Source: an uncultured Bacteroidales bacterium (GTDB lineage: Bacteria > Bacteroidota > Bacteroidia > Bacteroidales > WCHB1-69). Taken from it: a DNA stretch of 64,000 nucleotides. A model generated the notes under the pieces. It was not told the origin of the DNA, did not search any database, and saw only the letters and a list, made by a program, of their open reading frames with translations. Numbering within the stretch: position 1 is the stretch's first letter; each line of letters starts with the position of its first letter. Below, piece by piece: positions 7,248 through 17,766 of the stretch. The translations under genes were made by a program, and so were the position numbers. The stretch lies in NCBI GenBank assembly GCA_934699095.1, contig CAKUVI010000001.1, forward strand, positions 248,001 to 312,000, given 5' to 3'.

Positions 7248-9164
7248 ATGAGAAGGTATATAATAGCAATTATCGTGTTTGTAATGGCTTTTGGAACTGT
7301 TACCGCAAATGAAGACCCTTATTCAGGCTACGACAAACTGACAATTTACGACAGTATGACCGTAAGAATGGAGGATAACGGTCTCAGTCATTATGTGAAC
7401 CATTGCCGCTATCGTGTCTTGAGCGACGAAGGAGGTCGGGATTTTAACTCCATTATTGTCGATTACGACCCTCTCTCGGCCTATTGCGAGATTCGCGAGG
7501 TGAAAATCTACAGGCACGGCACTGATGAAGAGGTCCCGGAGTACGTGGTGTGCGACTATCCGGCACCAGCGCACATGATTTATTGGGGGGCGCGTCAGAA
7601 AATGGTTGCCCTCGGCCGCCTCGAACCAGGCGACGAGGTTGAATTTACAACCTATAAGAAGGGTTATACTTACGCTCTGTTGCAAAATGAAGACCCTGAT
7701 GCCAAATATATCCCGCCAATGCGAGGCCATTTTTATGACATTGTACCATTCTGGAACAGCCAGCCTGTGAAACATAAAGTCTATCAAGTGAGCGTTCTGA
7801 ATAGTAAAAATCTGCAATATAAGACCTATAACGGCGATATTTCTGTAAAAAAAATAGCCGATAACGACAGAACATTGTTTGTGTTTGAGAAAAATGACAT
7901 CTTTCCGTTGACAAGACTGCCGATGACTGTTGCCAACAACGACATCGAGACCAAACTGATACTGACAACCGCCAAGGATTGGGAAGCCAAGTCGAAATGG
8001 TTTTTCTCGGTGAATGAGGATTTTGGCAGTTTTGAAGTCAACGATGAAATCAAAGCCAAGGTGGCTGAGCTCCTCACGAAGGCCAAGACAGAGAACGACA
8101 GTCTTGATATTCTCACTCATTGGGTTGCAGACAACATACGTTACTCTGGAATATCTATGGGCGAGGGTGAGGGTTACACACTTCACAAGTGCGAGATGAC
8201 CTTTCGCGACCGTTGCGGCGTCTGCAAAGACAAGGCCGGAATGCTCATAGGCATGTTGCGCGCCGCCGGTTTCAAGGCTTACGCAGCCATGACCATGGCT
8301 GGTGAAAGAATCGAGGACATCCCAGCTGACCAGTTCAACCATTGTGTCACAGTCGTACAACGCCGCAACGGCAACTACCAGCTGCTCGACCCCACTTGGG
8401 TGCCGGGCGTGCGCGGTGAACTCTGGTCGAGCGCTGAACAACAGCAAAACTACCTCATGGGCCTTCCAAATGGGGCTAAACTCGGACTCACACCGGTGTC
8501 ATCACCTCAAAACCACTATGTGAAAATGACCGCCACATCCAAGATTTCAAAAAACGGCACTCTTAAGGCAACGGTGACTATAACCGCCGACCGCCAGTCT
8601 GACCGCACAGTGCGATATATATTCAGAGACTTCCGTGAGAATTGGAAAAACAATGCCGAAAACCAGTTGTTTGCCATATATCCTAACGCAAAACTCAAAT
8701 CTGTGAAATATACCGACAACGACGAATATCTTAAACAGCCTGTAAAAATAACCTACAAGTTCGAGGTGCCAGATTATGCCATCGTCACAGACAAGGAGAT
8801 TGTGGCCACACCGTTCCTGGCAAATGGCTTCTTTACATTCGCAATGCGTCACCTGTACACCGACACCCGCATAGAAAAACGCATCCATCCCTTCCAAGAT
8901 GCCTGCTCTCGCTATGTCGCTATCTCGGAAACCATGAGCGTGCCGAGTGGATACTCTCGCGTGTCAACACCGCCAGCACGCAACTCCAATGGCAAAAGCA
9001 TATCTTTCAAAGGCGGTTACTCTGTAGGTTATAACCTCGTTAATTTCCATGAAACCATATCTTTAGGAAAACGTATCTACGGCCCCGATGAGTGGCCCGA
9101 TTACAGAAATGCTGTCAATAACCAACGTTTCTATATGAATAACCCGGTGGCTTTTTCAAAATAA
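7248..9164 (+). CDS. DUF3857 / transglutaminase-like secreted protein
   Basis: A 638-residue exported protein: signal peptide with cleavage near residue 20 (VTANED), a DUF3857-type beta-rich N-terminal region (about 30-230), a transglutaminase-like core (about 280-390) and a DUF3858-type C-terminal region. The catalytic triad is visible: Cys326 in RCGVCKDKAG, His365 in FNHC and Asp381 in LLDPTW. The fold is papain-like, so cleavage or cross-linking of peptide bonds is possible, but substrates of these Bacteroidetes proteins are not established. A degenerate relative follows 9 bases after the stop. The pair probably acts in the periplasm or at the outer membrane. Confidence 0.88.
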   Translation: MRRYIIAIIVFVMAFGTVTANEDPYSGYDKLTIYDSMTVRMEDNGLSHYVNHCRYRVLSDEGGRDFNSIIVDYDPLSAYCEIREVKIYRHGTDEEVPEYVVCDYPAPAHMIYWGARQKMVALGRLEPGDEVEFTTYKKGYTYALLQNEDPDAKYIPPMRGHFYDIVPFWNSQPVKHKVYQVSVLNSKNLQYKTYNGDISVKKIADNDRTLFVFEKNDIFPLTRLPMTVANNDIETKLILTTAKDWEAKSKWFFSVNEDFGSFEVNDEIKAKVAELLTKAKTENDSLDILTHWVADNIRYSGISMGEGEGYTLHKCEMTFRDRCGVCKDKAGMLIGMLRAAGFKAYAAMTMAGERIEDIPADQFNHCVTVVQRRNGNYQLLDPTWVPGVRGELWSSAEQQQNYLMGLPNGAKLGLTPVSSPQNHYVKMTATSKISKNGTLKATVTITADRQSDRTVRYIFRDFRENWKNNAENQLFAIYPNAKLKSVKYTDNDEYLKQPVKITYKFEVPDYAIVTDKEIVATPFLANGFFTFAMRHLYTDTRIEKRIHPFQDACSRYVAISETMSVPSGYSRVSTPPARNSNGKSISFKGGYSVGYNLVNFHETISLGKRIYGPDEWPDYRNAVNNQRFYMNNPVAFSK

Positions 9165-9173
9165 CCCTTCAAA

Positions 9174-10844
9174 ATGACTGTGATGGATAAAAAATATATA
9201 ATTTTTGCTTTTTTGTTGGTTGTATCCGGTCAGATTTTTGCCGGAAAATATAAGACCGATGCGGTTTATAATCTGATCTCCAAAAGCTTCACTCTGAATG
9301 AAGACGGGTCGAGCGACTATCGTGAGCGCAAGGAACTGAAGATATACTCCACTATGACATTTGATCTTTTCGGTGAGACTTTCATCGATTACAATCCGGA
9401 TTTTCAAACACTTACAATCAATGAGGCATACGTGCTTCGGAAGGATGGATCAAAGGTGGAGACTCCGCAGAACGCCTTCAATCCAATGCTCCCCGATAAT
9501 TGCACGTCATGCGAACGCCTTAACCAAATACGTCAGATGGTGGTTACACACACCGCCCTTGAAAATGAGGCTACCATTGTCTTAGACTATTCCATACATT
9601 CCGACAATTTCTTTTTCAGAGATCTCTTTGAAAATGTTCAAATATCTGAGAATGTGGCAGTTGAAAGATATGAAATCAAGGTTTCAGTGCCCGATGACAC
9701 ACCTCTGTCGTGGAAACTCAATATCGGTGAAATCAATTATGAGAAGTCACAGAGCGTTGCTGACGGCAGAAGAGTGACGGAATGGGTGTTTTATGATGTT
9801 CCATCAAGCGCAAAAGAAGAATACCTTTTCAAGACTGCAGTCCCGAACTTGGCATTTTCATCTACGAACAACCTCGAAAGCCCACTCTTTGCTATCTTTC
9901 GCCAACAGGCTTTCAACGAATTCGAGCAGCCAGAAATCTTCAGTTTCTTCAAGAATCTTGTCTCTGATAAGTCTTCCGATATGGACAGGATTTTGGCTGT
10001 GAGAGATTATATCGCATCAAATATTTCCGAAAAGAGCATCAAACCTCAACTTATTAACTATCTTTTTGCTTCACCGCAATGGGTGTGGACCACAAACTGC
10101 GCACTTCCTGTTGAAAAGGATATGTTGTTGGCGGGCGTTCTCAAATCTTTGGGATTCACTGCTCAATTGGCTTTCGATGGCAATCTGTTACCAGAAATCA
10201 GCTCGCTTGTACGTGTTACATTAAAGGATGAGGTTTTCTACATCTCTTCTCATAATCCTGATGAACTAAACCTCTCTTTTGAACTTGGCAATTCTTATAT
10301 CATCCTTCAAAATGGTCATTTCGAAAAGATAGAAAAAACACCTACAAATGTGGAGGTTGAGGCCGACATAACTTTTTCTGACGGAAACATAGAAGACCCT
10401 AAAGTTAACTTCCTAAAAAAGAACGTTATCTCTCCACTTACTCTTTCTTTGATAAGCCAGGACACTGTATTGTCGAAAGTATCAACAACTAACCAGGGCG
10501 GTTATAAAATCATGCGGATATACGATGGAAAGTATGGAACAGACTTGCGTTCTGGGTATATCAACAGAGACAGAAAAAATGCCATAAATACAAAATCATC
10601 ACAAGAAACGTATGTTTATCATATCTTTGTGCCTGAAAAATATAGAATTCTGACAGAAAGTTCGGAAGAAACGATCACTGTCGAGGGTGCGTCAATGAGC
10701 ATATTCATAAGTGTTGATGGTCAAAAAATAGATATAAAACGCACTTTGGAATTGCCTGAGCAGGGCTTGTCGGCAGAATCATCGAAAAAATTCAAGGAGA
10801 TGTTGGGAAAATGGGAGACAAAAAACAGGATTGTTATCAAATAA
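9174..10844 (+). CDS. DUF3857 protein with degenerate transglutaminase core
   Basis: A 556-residue exported paralogue of the preceding protein. The signal peptide ends near residue 23 (GQIFAGK); the ATG at 9183 (MDKKYII) is as likely a start as 9174. The DUF3857-like N-terminal part is retained (YSTMTFDLFGETFIDYNP). In the transglutaminase core the aligned catalytic Cys position is Pro312 (a Cys lies three residues earlier), and the His and Asp motifs (FNHC, LLDPTW) are not found, so it is probably inactive. It likely partners or scaffolds the active relative; this is inferred from adjacency. The next gene starts 18 bases after the stop. Confidence 0.82.
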   Translation: MTVMDKKYIIFAFLLVVSGQIFAGKYKTDAVYNLISKSFTLNEDGSSDYRERKELKIYSTMTFDLFGETFIDYNPDFQTLTINEAYVLRKDGSKVETPQNAFNPMLPDNCTSCERLNQIRQMVVTHTALENEATIVLDYSIHSDNFFFRDLFENVQISENVAVERYEIKVSVPDDTPLSWKLNIGEINYEKSQSVADGRRVTEWVFYDVPSSAKEEYLFKTAVPNLAFSSTNNLESPLFAIFRQQAFNEFEQPEIFSFFKNLVSDKSSDMDRILAVRDYIASNISEKSIKPQLINYLFASPQWVWTTNCALPVEKDMLLAGVLKSLGFTAQLAFDGNLLPEISSLVRVTLKDEVFYISSHNPDELNLSFELGNSYIILQNGHFEKIEKTPTNVEVEADITFSDGNIEDPKVNFLKKNVISPLTLSLISQDTVLSKVSTTNQGGYKIMRIYDGKYGTDLRSGYINRDRKNAINTKSSQETYVYHIFVPEKYRILTESSEETITVEGASMSIFISVDGQKIDIKRTLELPEQGLSAESSKKFKEMLGKWETKNRIVIK

Positions 10845-10862
10845 AGTAACGTTTGTGATAGG

Positions 10863-13800
10863 ATGAGAAGAGTTCTGACTATATTGTCGCTGTTGCTTGT
10901 TGCAGGCTGTGCGTATGCCATGCAGTCAGACACCCTTGTAGCAACGAGTTGGGAGTTTGTGGAGAACAAGGGCCAGCTTCCCGACAATGTCCTGTACTCT
11001 GCCAAATCTCACGACGGTGCCGTTTTTTTCGAAGAGGACAGATATACTGTTGTGCAGTATAATCATTCGCAGTTGGATAGATTTTATGCTGCAAAACACA
11101 GCGGTGAAAAGATTGATATGAAAATGATAGACGCATTCGCATATCAGGTAACATTTCTCAACTCAAAACCGGCATTCGCATCAGGAACCGACAAATTTCA
11201 TTTTTATCGTAATTACTACATAGGAAAGGATAAAAAACGTTGGGAAAGTGGGGTAGGGGTCTATAAAAATATCGAATACGATGGTATTTATGACAATATC
11301 AATCTTGTATTCAACAGTAAAAACGGTTATCTGAAGTATGAGTTCCATGTTCTTCCGGGCGGTGATTGCGGGGACATAAAGATGGAATATTCAGGACTGA
11401 AAAAGATGGTCGTTACGGGTAATGAGTTGCTGTTGACTACTGATTTCAGCAGGATTGTTGAATTACGTCCTTTTGCATACCAGATTGGCAGACAGGGAGA
11501 TACTGTGGGAGTTGCTTGTAGATATCATCTTGATGGCAATGTTGTGTCTTTTGATGTTGGTGAATATGACCATGAGCTGCCGGTAATCATCGATCCTACT
11601 GTGGTCTTCTCCTCCTTCTCAGGCTCCACGGCCGACAATTGGGGATACACTGCCACTTACGATTCTCACGGAAATCTGTATGGCGGCGGCATCTCTTTCG
11701 GCACCGGATATCCGACCACTTTGGGCGCTTTTCAGGTTGACTTTTGCGGTCAGGTGGACGTGGCCATATCAAAATTTGATGCAACGGGCTCTTCAATGAT
11801 TTATTCCACATACATTGGAGGCTCTAAGGCTGACATTCCGCACAGTTTGGTGGTGAACAACAACGACGAGCTCTATATTTTCGGAACCACCGGCTCCGAT
11901 GATTTCCCTGTTACCGCCAATGCTTTCGACACCTCGTTCAATGGCGGAGCCTCTGTGACTCTTTCCACTAATATGTCTTTCCAGAACGGGTCTGATATTT
12001 TCGTGTCGAAGCTTAATGCTGACGGTACACAACTTGTGGCCTCCACTTACGTGGGAGGTACTGGCAACGATGGGATTGTGACCGCTACGGGTCTCAGGAA
12101 GAACTACGCCGATGATAACCGAGGCGAGATTGAAGTTGATGACAACAGTAATGTTTATGTAGTGACAATCACGCAATCAGAGGATTTTCCGACTACAAGC
12201 AGTGTGTATCAATCGCAAAAACATGGTTCTAACGATGCCTGTGTGTTCAAGATGAGCCAGGATTTGTCGTCAATGATTTGGAGCACATATTTTGGTGGCG
12301 GCAGCGATGACGCCGGTTACTGTATGGCTCTCGCCCAGGACAAAAGCATATACTTTTGTGGTGGGACACTATCAAGTGATTTTCCGGCATTGCCAAGCTA
12401 CCAATCATCCCAGGCAGATGGTGGTGACATGGCCGACGGCTTTGTGGCGCACCTTTCATCTAACGGGGCTTCGTTACTGCATTTTACTTATTTGGGAAAA
12501 ACGGGCTTCGACCAAGCTTATCTTGTTGAAAATGACAAGTTTGGAAATATCTATGTCTTTGGTCAGACCTATGCTGAGGATATTCAGTGGGTTTACAACG
12601 CATCGTTTTATGTGCCCAACGGCGGTCAGTTTTTGATAAAACTATATCCTAACCTCAAAGACGTATGGTGGTCAACGGCTTTTGGTTCAGGCAACGTCGG
12701 ACCGGATATTTCGCCAACTGCCTTCATGACAGATTATTGCAACAATATTTACTTGTCCGGATGGGGCTCTGGGCAGCTGAACGGGTTCGGAGGCACTTCG
12801 GGGTTGCCAGTCACAGACGATGCGTTTCAGACCACTACGGATGGCAGTGACTTCTATTTCATGGCCATACAAGACGATGCCTCATCGTTGGTTTATGCCA
12901 CATATTTCGGAGGTGCAAGTTCATCGGCGAGGGAACATGTTGACGGCGGCACAAGCCGATTCGACAAGCATGGTGCAATCTATCAGGCGGTGTGTGCCGG
13001 CTGTGGCGGGCAGAGCTCGTTCCCGACAACCTACGGGGCATATTCACAGGTTAACGGCAGCTCAAATTGCAACCTCGGTGTTATAAAGATGGACTTTGGT
13101 TTGCCCACGGCCGTGGCTGATTTCCAGGCTCCTACTGTCGTCTGCCTACCTGATGCTGTTTCTTTTGCCAATAACTCTCAGGCGGCAAGTGCACAGATTA
13201 GTGCGTATTGGGATTTCGGCGACGGCACTACTTCCACAGAATGGAGTCCGACACACGTCTATCAGAATCCCGGCAATTATACGGTCACTCTTGTTGTGAG
13301 CGATGAACAGAGCTGCAACTATTCAGATACCTTGAGAAAGCAGATTTTTGTGTTTTCAAATGCGTCTTCTTATTTGTCAACCCAGAATATCTGCGCCAAT
13401 GATTATGCAGAACTTGGCATTCCGCCGGCAACCGGAGTCTCGTACCATTGGGAACCGGAAAATTCTCTCAACAACCCCGATATTTCAAATCCCATAGCCA
13501 CACCTTCCGGTACCACCACATACATTCTCATCGCCTCCACAGAAGCCTGCGCGGATACTTTCTACCAAGTGGTTGAGGTTCATTCATTGGAGATTTCCGG
13601 AGAGGCAGTCAGTAGCGGTGTCACTGTCTGCAAAGGTGAATCTGCTGTGATATCTGTGAATATCTCTTCTGATGATGATTATTCTATAATATGGTCGGAA
13701 ACACCTGATTTTCAGAATGTTATTGCTAACGGGCAAACTCAGATTGAAGTCTCTCCTGAACAATCAACCGATTATTATCTTAAAGTTTCTACCGACTATT

Positions 13801-14612
13801 GTGTGAAGGTTTTGTCTGTGCATGTCAGGGTTGTGGAGTTGGAAATCAGCGCAAAAGACGAGTATTTGCTCTGTTTCGACAATGAGTTGCAGATGTCGGC
13901 AATGGTTGTGGGGGGCGATGCTCCATACCAGTACCTGTGGACTGTGGAGGGAGTGGGCACTTCAGCGGATGCTATGCCGGAATTTGTGGTGCCGCACACA
14001 AGTTCATACGAGATAGTGGTCGCAGACGCTAACGGTTGTCAGGCTTCTGCCGGAGGCATGATTATCGTTGCCGAAGGCACTTTCCCTGAGGAATTGCACG
14101 CATGGTGCAATCCCGAACAGATATTTGCATACCACCAAACCACTCTGTTTTCCACAGACTATGGGTCGGATTACACATATCAGTGGCTTCCGGAAGACGG
14201 TCTTTCCAATCCTGACGCGCCATCTACTTCTGCCACAGCGTCAGAAACAATGGTTTTCACTGTAACAGTCACAGACACATTCGGGTGCACAAAGACCGAC
14301 ACTGTGCTTCTAAGGGTTGAGCCTGTCACTTGCGAGTCTCCGCATGTGTTCATACCAAACAGTTTCTCGCCCAACGGTGATGGAATCAACGACGTTCTCT
14401 ATGTCAGAAGCGACATATTGCATGATTGTCATTTTGTGATTTATGGGCGTTGGGGAGAAAAAATATTCGAAACCGACAGTAAAGATGTCGGTTGGGACGG
14501 GACTTTTAAGAACAAAGAGTGCCAGCGTGGCGTGTATGACTATTATTTCAAGGGAAGATGTCTGGACGACGATGAGATAGAGATCAAGGGCAACGTGACC
14601 CTTATTCGGTAA
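10863..14612 (+). CDS. Type IX-secreted SBBP/PKD surface protein
   Basis: A 1249-residue secreted protein. A signal peptide (residues 1-20, lipobox-like GCAYA) is followed by an N-terminal region with WEFVENKGQLPDNV, typical of proteins carrying SBBP beta-propeller repeats. Repeats of the form STYIGGS...GN.Y..G.T.S.DFP recur through about residues 240-720 and should form propeller blades. A PKD domain follows near 760-840 (YWDFGDGTTS), then Ig-like beta domains. The C terminus has the gliding-motility-type (type B) sorting domain: FIPNSFSPNGDGINDVL, then YGRWGEKIFE, W-DG and a final LIR. This predicts export by the type IX system and surface attachment or release. The 3' end overlaps the convergent rnr gene by 11 bases. 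Confidence 0.9.
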   Translation: MRRVLTILSLLLVAGCAYAMQSDTLVATSWEFVENKGQLPDNVLYSAKSHDGAVFFEEDRYTVVQYNHSQLDRFYAAKHSGEKIDMKMIDAFAYQVTFLNSKPAFASGTDKFHFYRNYYIGKDKKRWESGVGVYKNIEYDGIYDNINLVFNSKNGYLKYEFHVLPGGDCGDIKMEYSGLKKMVVTGNELLLTTDFSRIVELRPFAYQIGRQGDTVGVACRYHLDGNVVSFDVGEYDHELPVIIDPTVVFSSFSGSTADNWGYTATYDSHGNLYGGGISFGTGYPTTLGAFQVDFCGQVDVAISKFDATGSSMIYSTYIGGSKADIPHSLVVNNNDELYIFGTTGSDDFPVTANAFDTSFNGGASVTLSTNMSFQNGSDIFVSKLNADGTQLVASTYVGGTGNDGIVTATGLRKNYADDNRGEIEVDDNSNVYVVTITQSEDFPTTSSVYQSQKHGSNDACVFKMSQDLSSMIWSTYFGGGSDDAGYCMALAQDKSIYFCGGTLSSDFPALPSYQSSQADGGDMADGFVAHLSSNGASLLHFTYLGKTGFDQAYLVENDKFGNIYVFGQTYAEDIQWVYNASFYVPNGGQFLIKLYPNLKDVWWSTAFGSGNVGPDISPTAFMTDYCNNIYLSGWGSGQLNGFGGTSGLPVTDDAFQTTTDGSDFYFMAIQDDASSLVYATYFGGASSSAREHVDGGTSRFDKHGAIYQAVCAGCGGQSSFPTTYGAYSQVNGSSNCNLGVIKMDFGLPTAVADFQAPTVVCLPDAVSFANNSQAASAQISAYWDFGDGTTSTEWSPTHVYQNPGNYTVTLVVSDEQSCNYSDTLRKQIFVFSNASSYLSTQNICANDYAELGIPPATGVSYHWEPENSLNNPDISNPIATPSGTTTYILIASTEACADTFYQVVEVHSLEISGEAVSSGVTVCKGESAVISVNISSDDDYSIIWSETPDFQNVIANGQTQIEVSPEQSTDYYLKVSTDYCVKVLSVHVRVVELEISAKDEYLLCFDNELQMSAMVVGGDAPYQYLWTVEGVGTSADAMPEFVVPHTSSYEIVVADANGCQASAGGMIIVAEGTFPEELHAWCNPEQIFAYHQTTLFSTDYGSDYTYQWLPEDGLSNPDAPSTSATASETMVFTVTVTDTFGCTKTDTVLLRVEPVTCESPHVFIPNSFSPNGDGINDVLYVRSDILHDCHFVIYGRWGEKIFETDSKDVGWDGTFKNKECQRGVYDYYFKGRCLDDDEIEIKGNVTLIR

Positions 14613-16755
14613 CTAAGTCGAAATCCATTCTTCGTTTAATAAGGTCAACCGCAACGACACGGATGCGTATTGTGTCGCCGAATCGCAGTGACTTGCCGTG
14701 ATGGAGTCCCACTAACGTGTAGTTTTCCTCGTCAATATAGTAGAAATCGTCGTCAAATGAACGCATAGGAATCATACCTTCGCATTTCGAATCCTTCAAT
14801 TCCGCGTAAACGCCCCATTTTGAGATTCCGGATATCACGGCGTCAAACTCCTGTCCGATCTTGTCGGAGAGATATTCAGCTTGCTTGTATTTTATTGAAT
14901 TTCTCTCGGCTTCCATGGCTTGACGTTCCATGTCGGAACAGTGCTTGCAATAGTCTTCGTACTGTTCCTTGTTTACGGAATTCTGGTTTGTGAGATAGCG
15001 GTCTAACAGACGGTGCACCATCAAATCAGGGTAGCGGCGTATAGGAGACGTGAAGTGTGTGTAGTAGGGGAAAGCCAATCCATAGTGTCCGATGTTGTCG
15101 GTTGTGTATATCGCCCGAGCCATGATTTTAATCGAAAGCTTGCTGAGCATGTCATAGTCTGATTTGCCTTTTTCATTTGCAAGCATTGTGTTCAGGGAGC
15201 TGTTGAAAGCTTTTATTGAAGATGTTTTAAGGTCAAAGCCCAATTTTTTCACAAAATTCTTGAATGTGTTCAGTTTTTCGTCCAAAGGCTTGTCATGGAC
15301 ACGATACACGAAGACGAATTCCGGTTGGTCTGGTTTGTGTTTTTTGCCCACTTTTTCGGCCACTTTCTTGTTTGCCAACAGCATGAATTCCTCAATCAGC
15401 CAGTTGGCTTCTTTTTGTTCTTTCAGATACACGCCGATGGGTTTTCCGTTCTCGTCGAGCTTGAATTTCACCTCTTCGGTATCGAAGCTTAGAGCGTTGT
15501 TGTCGAAGCGTTGTTTTCTGAGCACTTGCGCTAATTTGTGCAGTTGCAGAATTTCGTCAGCCAGTTCTCCTTTGCCAGTCTCTATTATCTCCTGTGCTTC
15601 CTCGTAGCAGAATCTGCGATTGGATTTGATTACGGTGTGCCCGAACCACTCTTTGTGCACTTTGGCATTGTCGTCGATGTCAAAAACGGCGCTGAAACAC
15701 AGTTTCTCTTCGTCAGGTCTGAGTGAGCAGAGGTTGTTGGAGAGAGCTTCCGGCAGCATTGGTATTGTCCTGTCAACGAGGTAAACCGAAGTTCCCCGGT
15801 TGTAAGCTTCTGAGTCTAAGTTGGTTCCAGGACGAACGTAGTGCGACACGTCAGCTATATGGATTCCCACTCTGTGGAGACCGTTCTCGAGTTTTTCATA
15901 AGAAAGGGCATCGTCGAAGTCTTTGGCGTCGGCGGGGTCGATTGTGAAAGTTGTGACATCGCGGAAGTCTCTGCGGCGCAGTATTTCCTTCTCGCTGATC
16001 TCTGTGGGTATGTTTTTGGCTTCATCTTCAACTTCGCGGGGAAACGATATCGGGAAGTCGCTCTCGGCAAGTATGCTGAGCATCTCCACGTCGTTGTTGC
16101 CAGGCTTGCCAAGCACGTTCACCACTTCGCCTATCGGGTAGCGGTTGCCGGCCGTCCAATCCACAATTCTCACCACAACCTTGTCTCCGGTTTTTGCCTT
16201 GCGCAGGTTCTTTCCCGGAATAATCACGCCTCTTCGGAGTATGGTGTTGTCGGGAACAAAATATGCTATGCCTTTGCGTATCTGGATGGTACCCACTAAT
16301 TGCTTGCGACTTCTTTGCACTATTTCAACAACTTGTCCTTCAGGGCGTTTGCCGTTGCGGGCAGGATATACCACAACTTTTACTATGTCGTTGTTCAGTG
16401 CGTTGCCCAAGTTGCTGTCGGTCACGAAAATATCGTCGTTGGCCGACTCCTCGGGAGTGTCGTTGGTGTTGCTTTGTGGTATCACGAAGGCCATACCGCT
16501 GCGTTTTATTTCAACGCGACCTATCACATAGTTCTTTCCTGTGGTCTTGGTGTCCTGGTATTTGGAGTTGAGCTTGTATTTTCCTCGTCCGGCTTTTACA
16601 ACAATCTTAGCTGATATCAGTTTTTCAAGTTGCTGCTTTACCTCTTCACGGCCTTTCTTGTCGAAAATCTTGATTTTTGCAGCAATCTGTTTGTAATTCA
16701 ATTTTTCAGTACTTTCTGTCAGTACGTCAATAATTTGTTTCCCAATTTCTTTCAT
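14602..16755 (-). CDS. rnr: Ribonuclease R
   Basis: A 3'-5' exoribonuclease of the RNase II/RNB family, 717 residues, which degrades structured RNA in the cytoplasm. The order is an N-terminal winged-helix-like region (1-60), cold-shock domains (to about 230), the RNB catalytic domain and a C-terminal S1 domain (VISGISKWGVYAEL). The RNB active-site signature TIDPADAKDFDDAL carries the metal-binding aspartates, and HFTSPIRRYPDL is the second hallmark. The length is normal for Bacteroidetes RNase R. The start codon lies inside the 3' end of apbE (29-base overlap), so the two are an operon with likely translational coupling. The stop overlaps the convergent type IX cargo gene by 11 bases. Confidence 0.96.
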   Translation of the reverse strand: MKEIGKQIIDVLTESTEKLNYKQIAAKIKIFDKKGREEVKQQLEKLISAKIVVKAGRGKYKLNSKYQDTKTTGKNYVIGRVEIKRSGMAFVIPQSNTNDTPEESANDDIFVTDSNLGNALNNDIVKVVVYPARNGKRPEGQVVEIVQRSRKQLVGTIQIRKGIAYFVPDNTILRRGVIIPGKNLRKAKTGDKVVVRIVDWTAGNRYPIGEVVNVLGKPGNNDVEMLSILAESDFPISFPREVEDEAKNIPTEISEKEILRRRDFRDVTTFTIDPADAKDFDDALSYEKLENGLHRVGIHIADVSHYVRPGTNLDSEAYNRGTSVYLVDRTIPMLPEALSNNLCSLRPDEEKLCFSAVFDIDDNAKVHKEWFGHTVIKSNRRFCYEEAQEIIETGKGELADEILQLHKLAQVLRKQRFDNNALSFDTEEVKFKLDENGKPIGVYLKEQKEANWLIEEFMLLANKKVAEKVGKKHKPDQPEFVFVYRVHDKPLDEKLNTFKNFVKKLGFDLKTSSIKAFNSSLNTMLANEKGKSDYDMLSKLSIKIMARAIYTTDNIGHYGLAFPYYTHFTSPIRRYPDLMVHRLLDRYLTNQNSVNKEQYEDYCKHCSDMERQAMEAERNSIKYKQAEYLSDKIGQEFDAVISGISKWGVYAELKDSKCEGMIPMRSFDDDFYYIDEENYTLVGLHHGKSLRFGDTIRIRVVAVDLIKRRMDFDLVTE

Positions 16756-17761
16756 CTTTTTCTTTATTTTTGTTAGTAATTGATTGTTTGATGTGTTCGA
16801 TCTTCCAATTCTGGTGGTCTGTTGAGATTATGAACCAGGCTTCAAGTTCAGGTTTTTTCTTCACAATTTCGGAAGATTTCTCAAATCCGAGAACCATGAA
16901 GGCTGTAGCGTAGGCATCGGCAGTGGCGCAATTGTCAGCCAAAACAGTAACACTCAGTAAGTTGGAGCGTTCAGGCCTGCCAGTGCGAGGGTCGAGTATG
17001 TGGGTGTATCTGATGCCGTTTTCTTCAAAGTAGTTGCGATAGTTGCCGCTTGTTGCCACCGCACGGCCGTTGGTCAGCTCAAAGGTTTCAAAGCTCTCTT
17101 TAGCGTCGTCGGAATTTGCGCAGGGCGTCTGTATCCCGATGTTCCATGGCCTGCCGTTTTTTGTCCCGCGCACCGCAACCTCGCCCCCGATCTCTACAAT
17201 ACAGTCGCTATATCCCGATTTTTCTATGAAATCAGCCACTCGGTCAACAGCAAATCCTTTCGCTATGGCATTGAAGTTGAGCTCAACGAGCGAATCTTTC
17301 CTGATAATTTTGACACCGTCAATGTCAACAAGTTGAAAACCAATATGTTTCCGTATCTCCGACAAACTGTCTTCTGCAACCACATGCCGCACACCTCCTT
17401 TACCAAAACCCCAAATATCCACCAATGGCTGTATCGTGCAGTCAAAAGCCCCATTGGTGTTTTTGCTTATTTCCTTTGAAAGTTTCAAAAGCCGGATAAA
17501 ATCCTCGTTCACATCTACATTTTCTCCATTATTAAACCTGTAAATGACAGAATTTGTGTCGAAAATAGAGAATGTTTTTGATATTGAAGCAAGAACAGAA
17601 TCCACTTTTTGTGGCATGCTTTTATCATATTCTCCCAGGTAAGTGATCGAATATAAAGTTCCAAATGCTTGGCCTTCAAAATGTTGTGTTTTTTTGCTCG
17701 TGCAACTTAAAAGAACAACTGAAGTCAATATCAAGATAACTGTTCGTTTCATACTTCTCAA
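16727..17761 (-). CDS. apbE: FAD:protein FMN transferase lipoprotein (ApbE)
   Basis: ApbE transfers FMN from FAD to threonine residues of target flavoproteins such as the NqrC/RnfG subunits, outside the cytoplasmic membrane. The 344-residue product has a lipoprotein signal ending LLSC (Cys20). Family motifs include FGTLYSITYLG, SIFDTNSVIYRFN, GAFDCTIQPLVDIWGFG, NFNAIAKGFAVD, VEIGGEVAVRG, and the C-terminal THILDPRTGRP followed by SVTVLADNCATADAYATAFMV. The start may be the Met at 17761 or the second at 17752. It lies upstream of rnr, which it overlaps by 29 bases, and is divergent from the methyltransferase gene at 17817. No Nqr or Rnf genes are in the window. Confidence 0.95.
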   Translation of the reverse strand: MRSMKRTVILILTSVVLLSCTSKKTQHFEGQAFGTLYSITYLGEYDKSMPQKVDSVLASISKTFSIFDTNSVIYRFNNGENVDVNEDFIRLLKLSKEISKNTNGAFDCTIQPLVDIWGFGKGGVRHVVAEDSLSEIRKHIGFQLVDIDGVKIIRKDSLVELNFNAIAKGFAVDRVADFIEKSGYSDCIVEIGGEVAVRGTKNGRPWNIGIQTPCANSDDAKESFETFELTNGRAVATSGNYRNYFEENGIRYTHILDPRTGRPERSNLLSVTVLADNCATADAYATAFMVLGFEKSSEIVKKKPELEAWFIISTDHQNWKIEHIKQSITNKNKEKDERNWETNY

Positions 17762-17766
17762 AAAAG

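Noticed and set aside
7323..8447. Long minus-strand open frame of 374 codons
   Set aside because: It lies opposite the DUF3857 gene, has no family features, and mirrors the codon pattern of the plus-strand gene.
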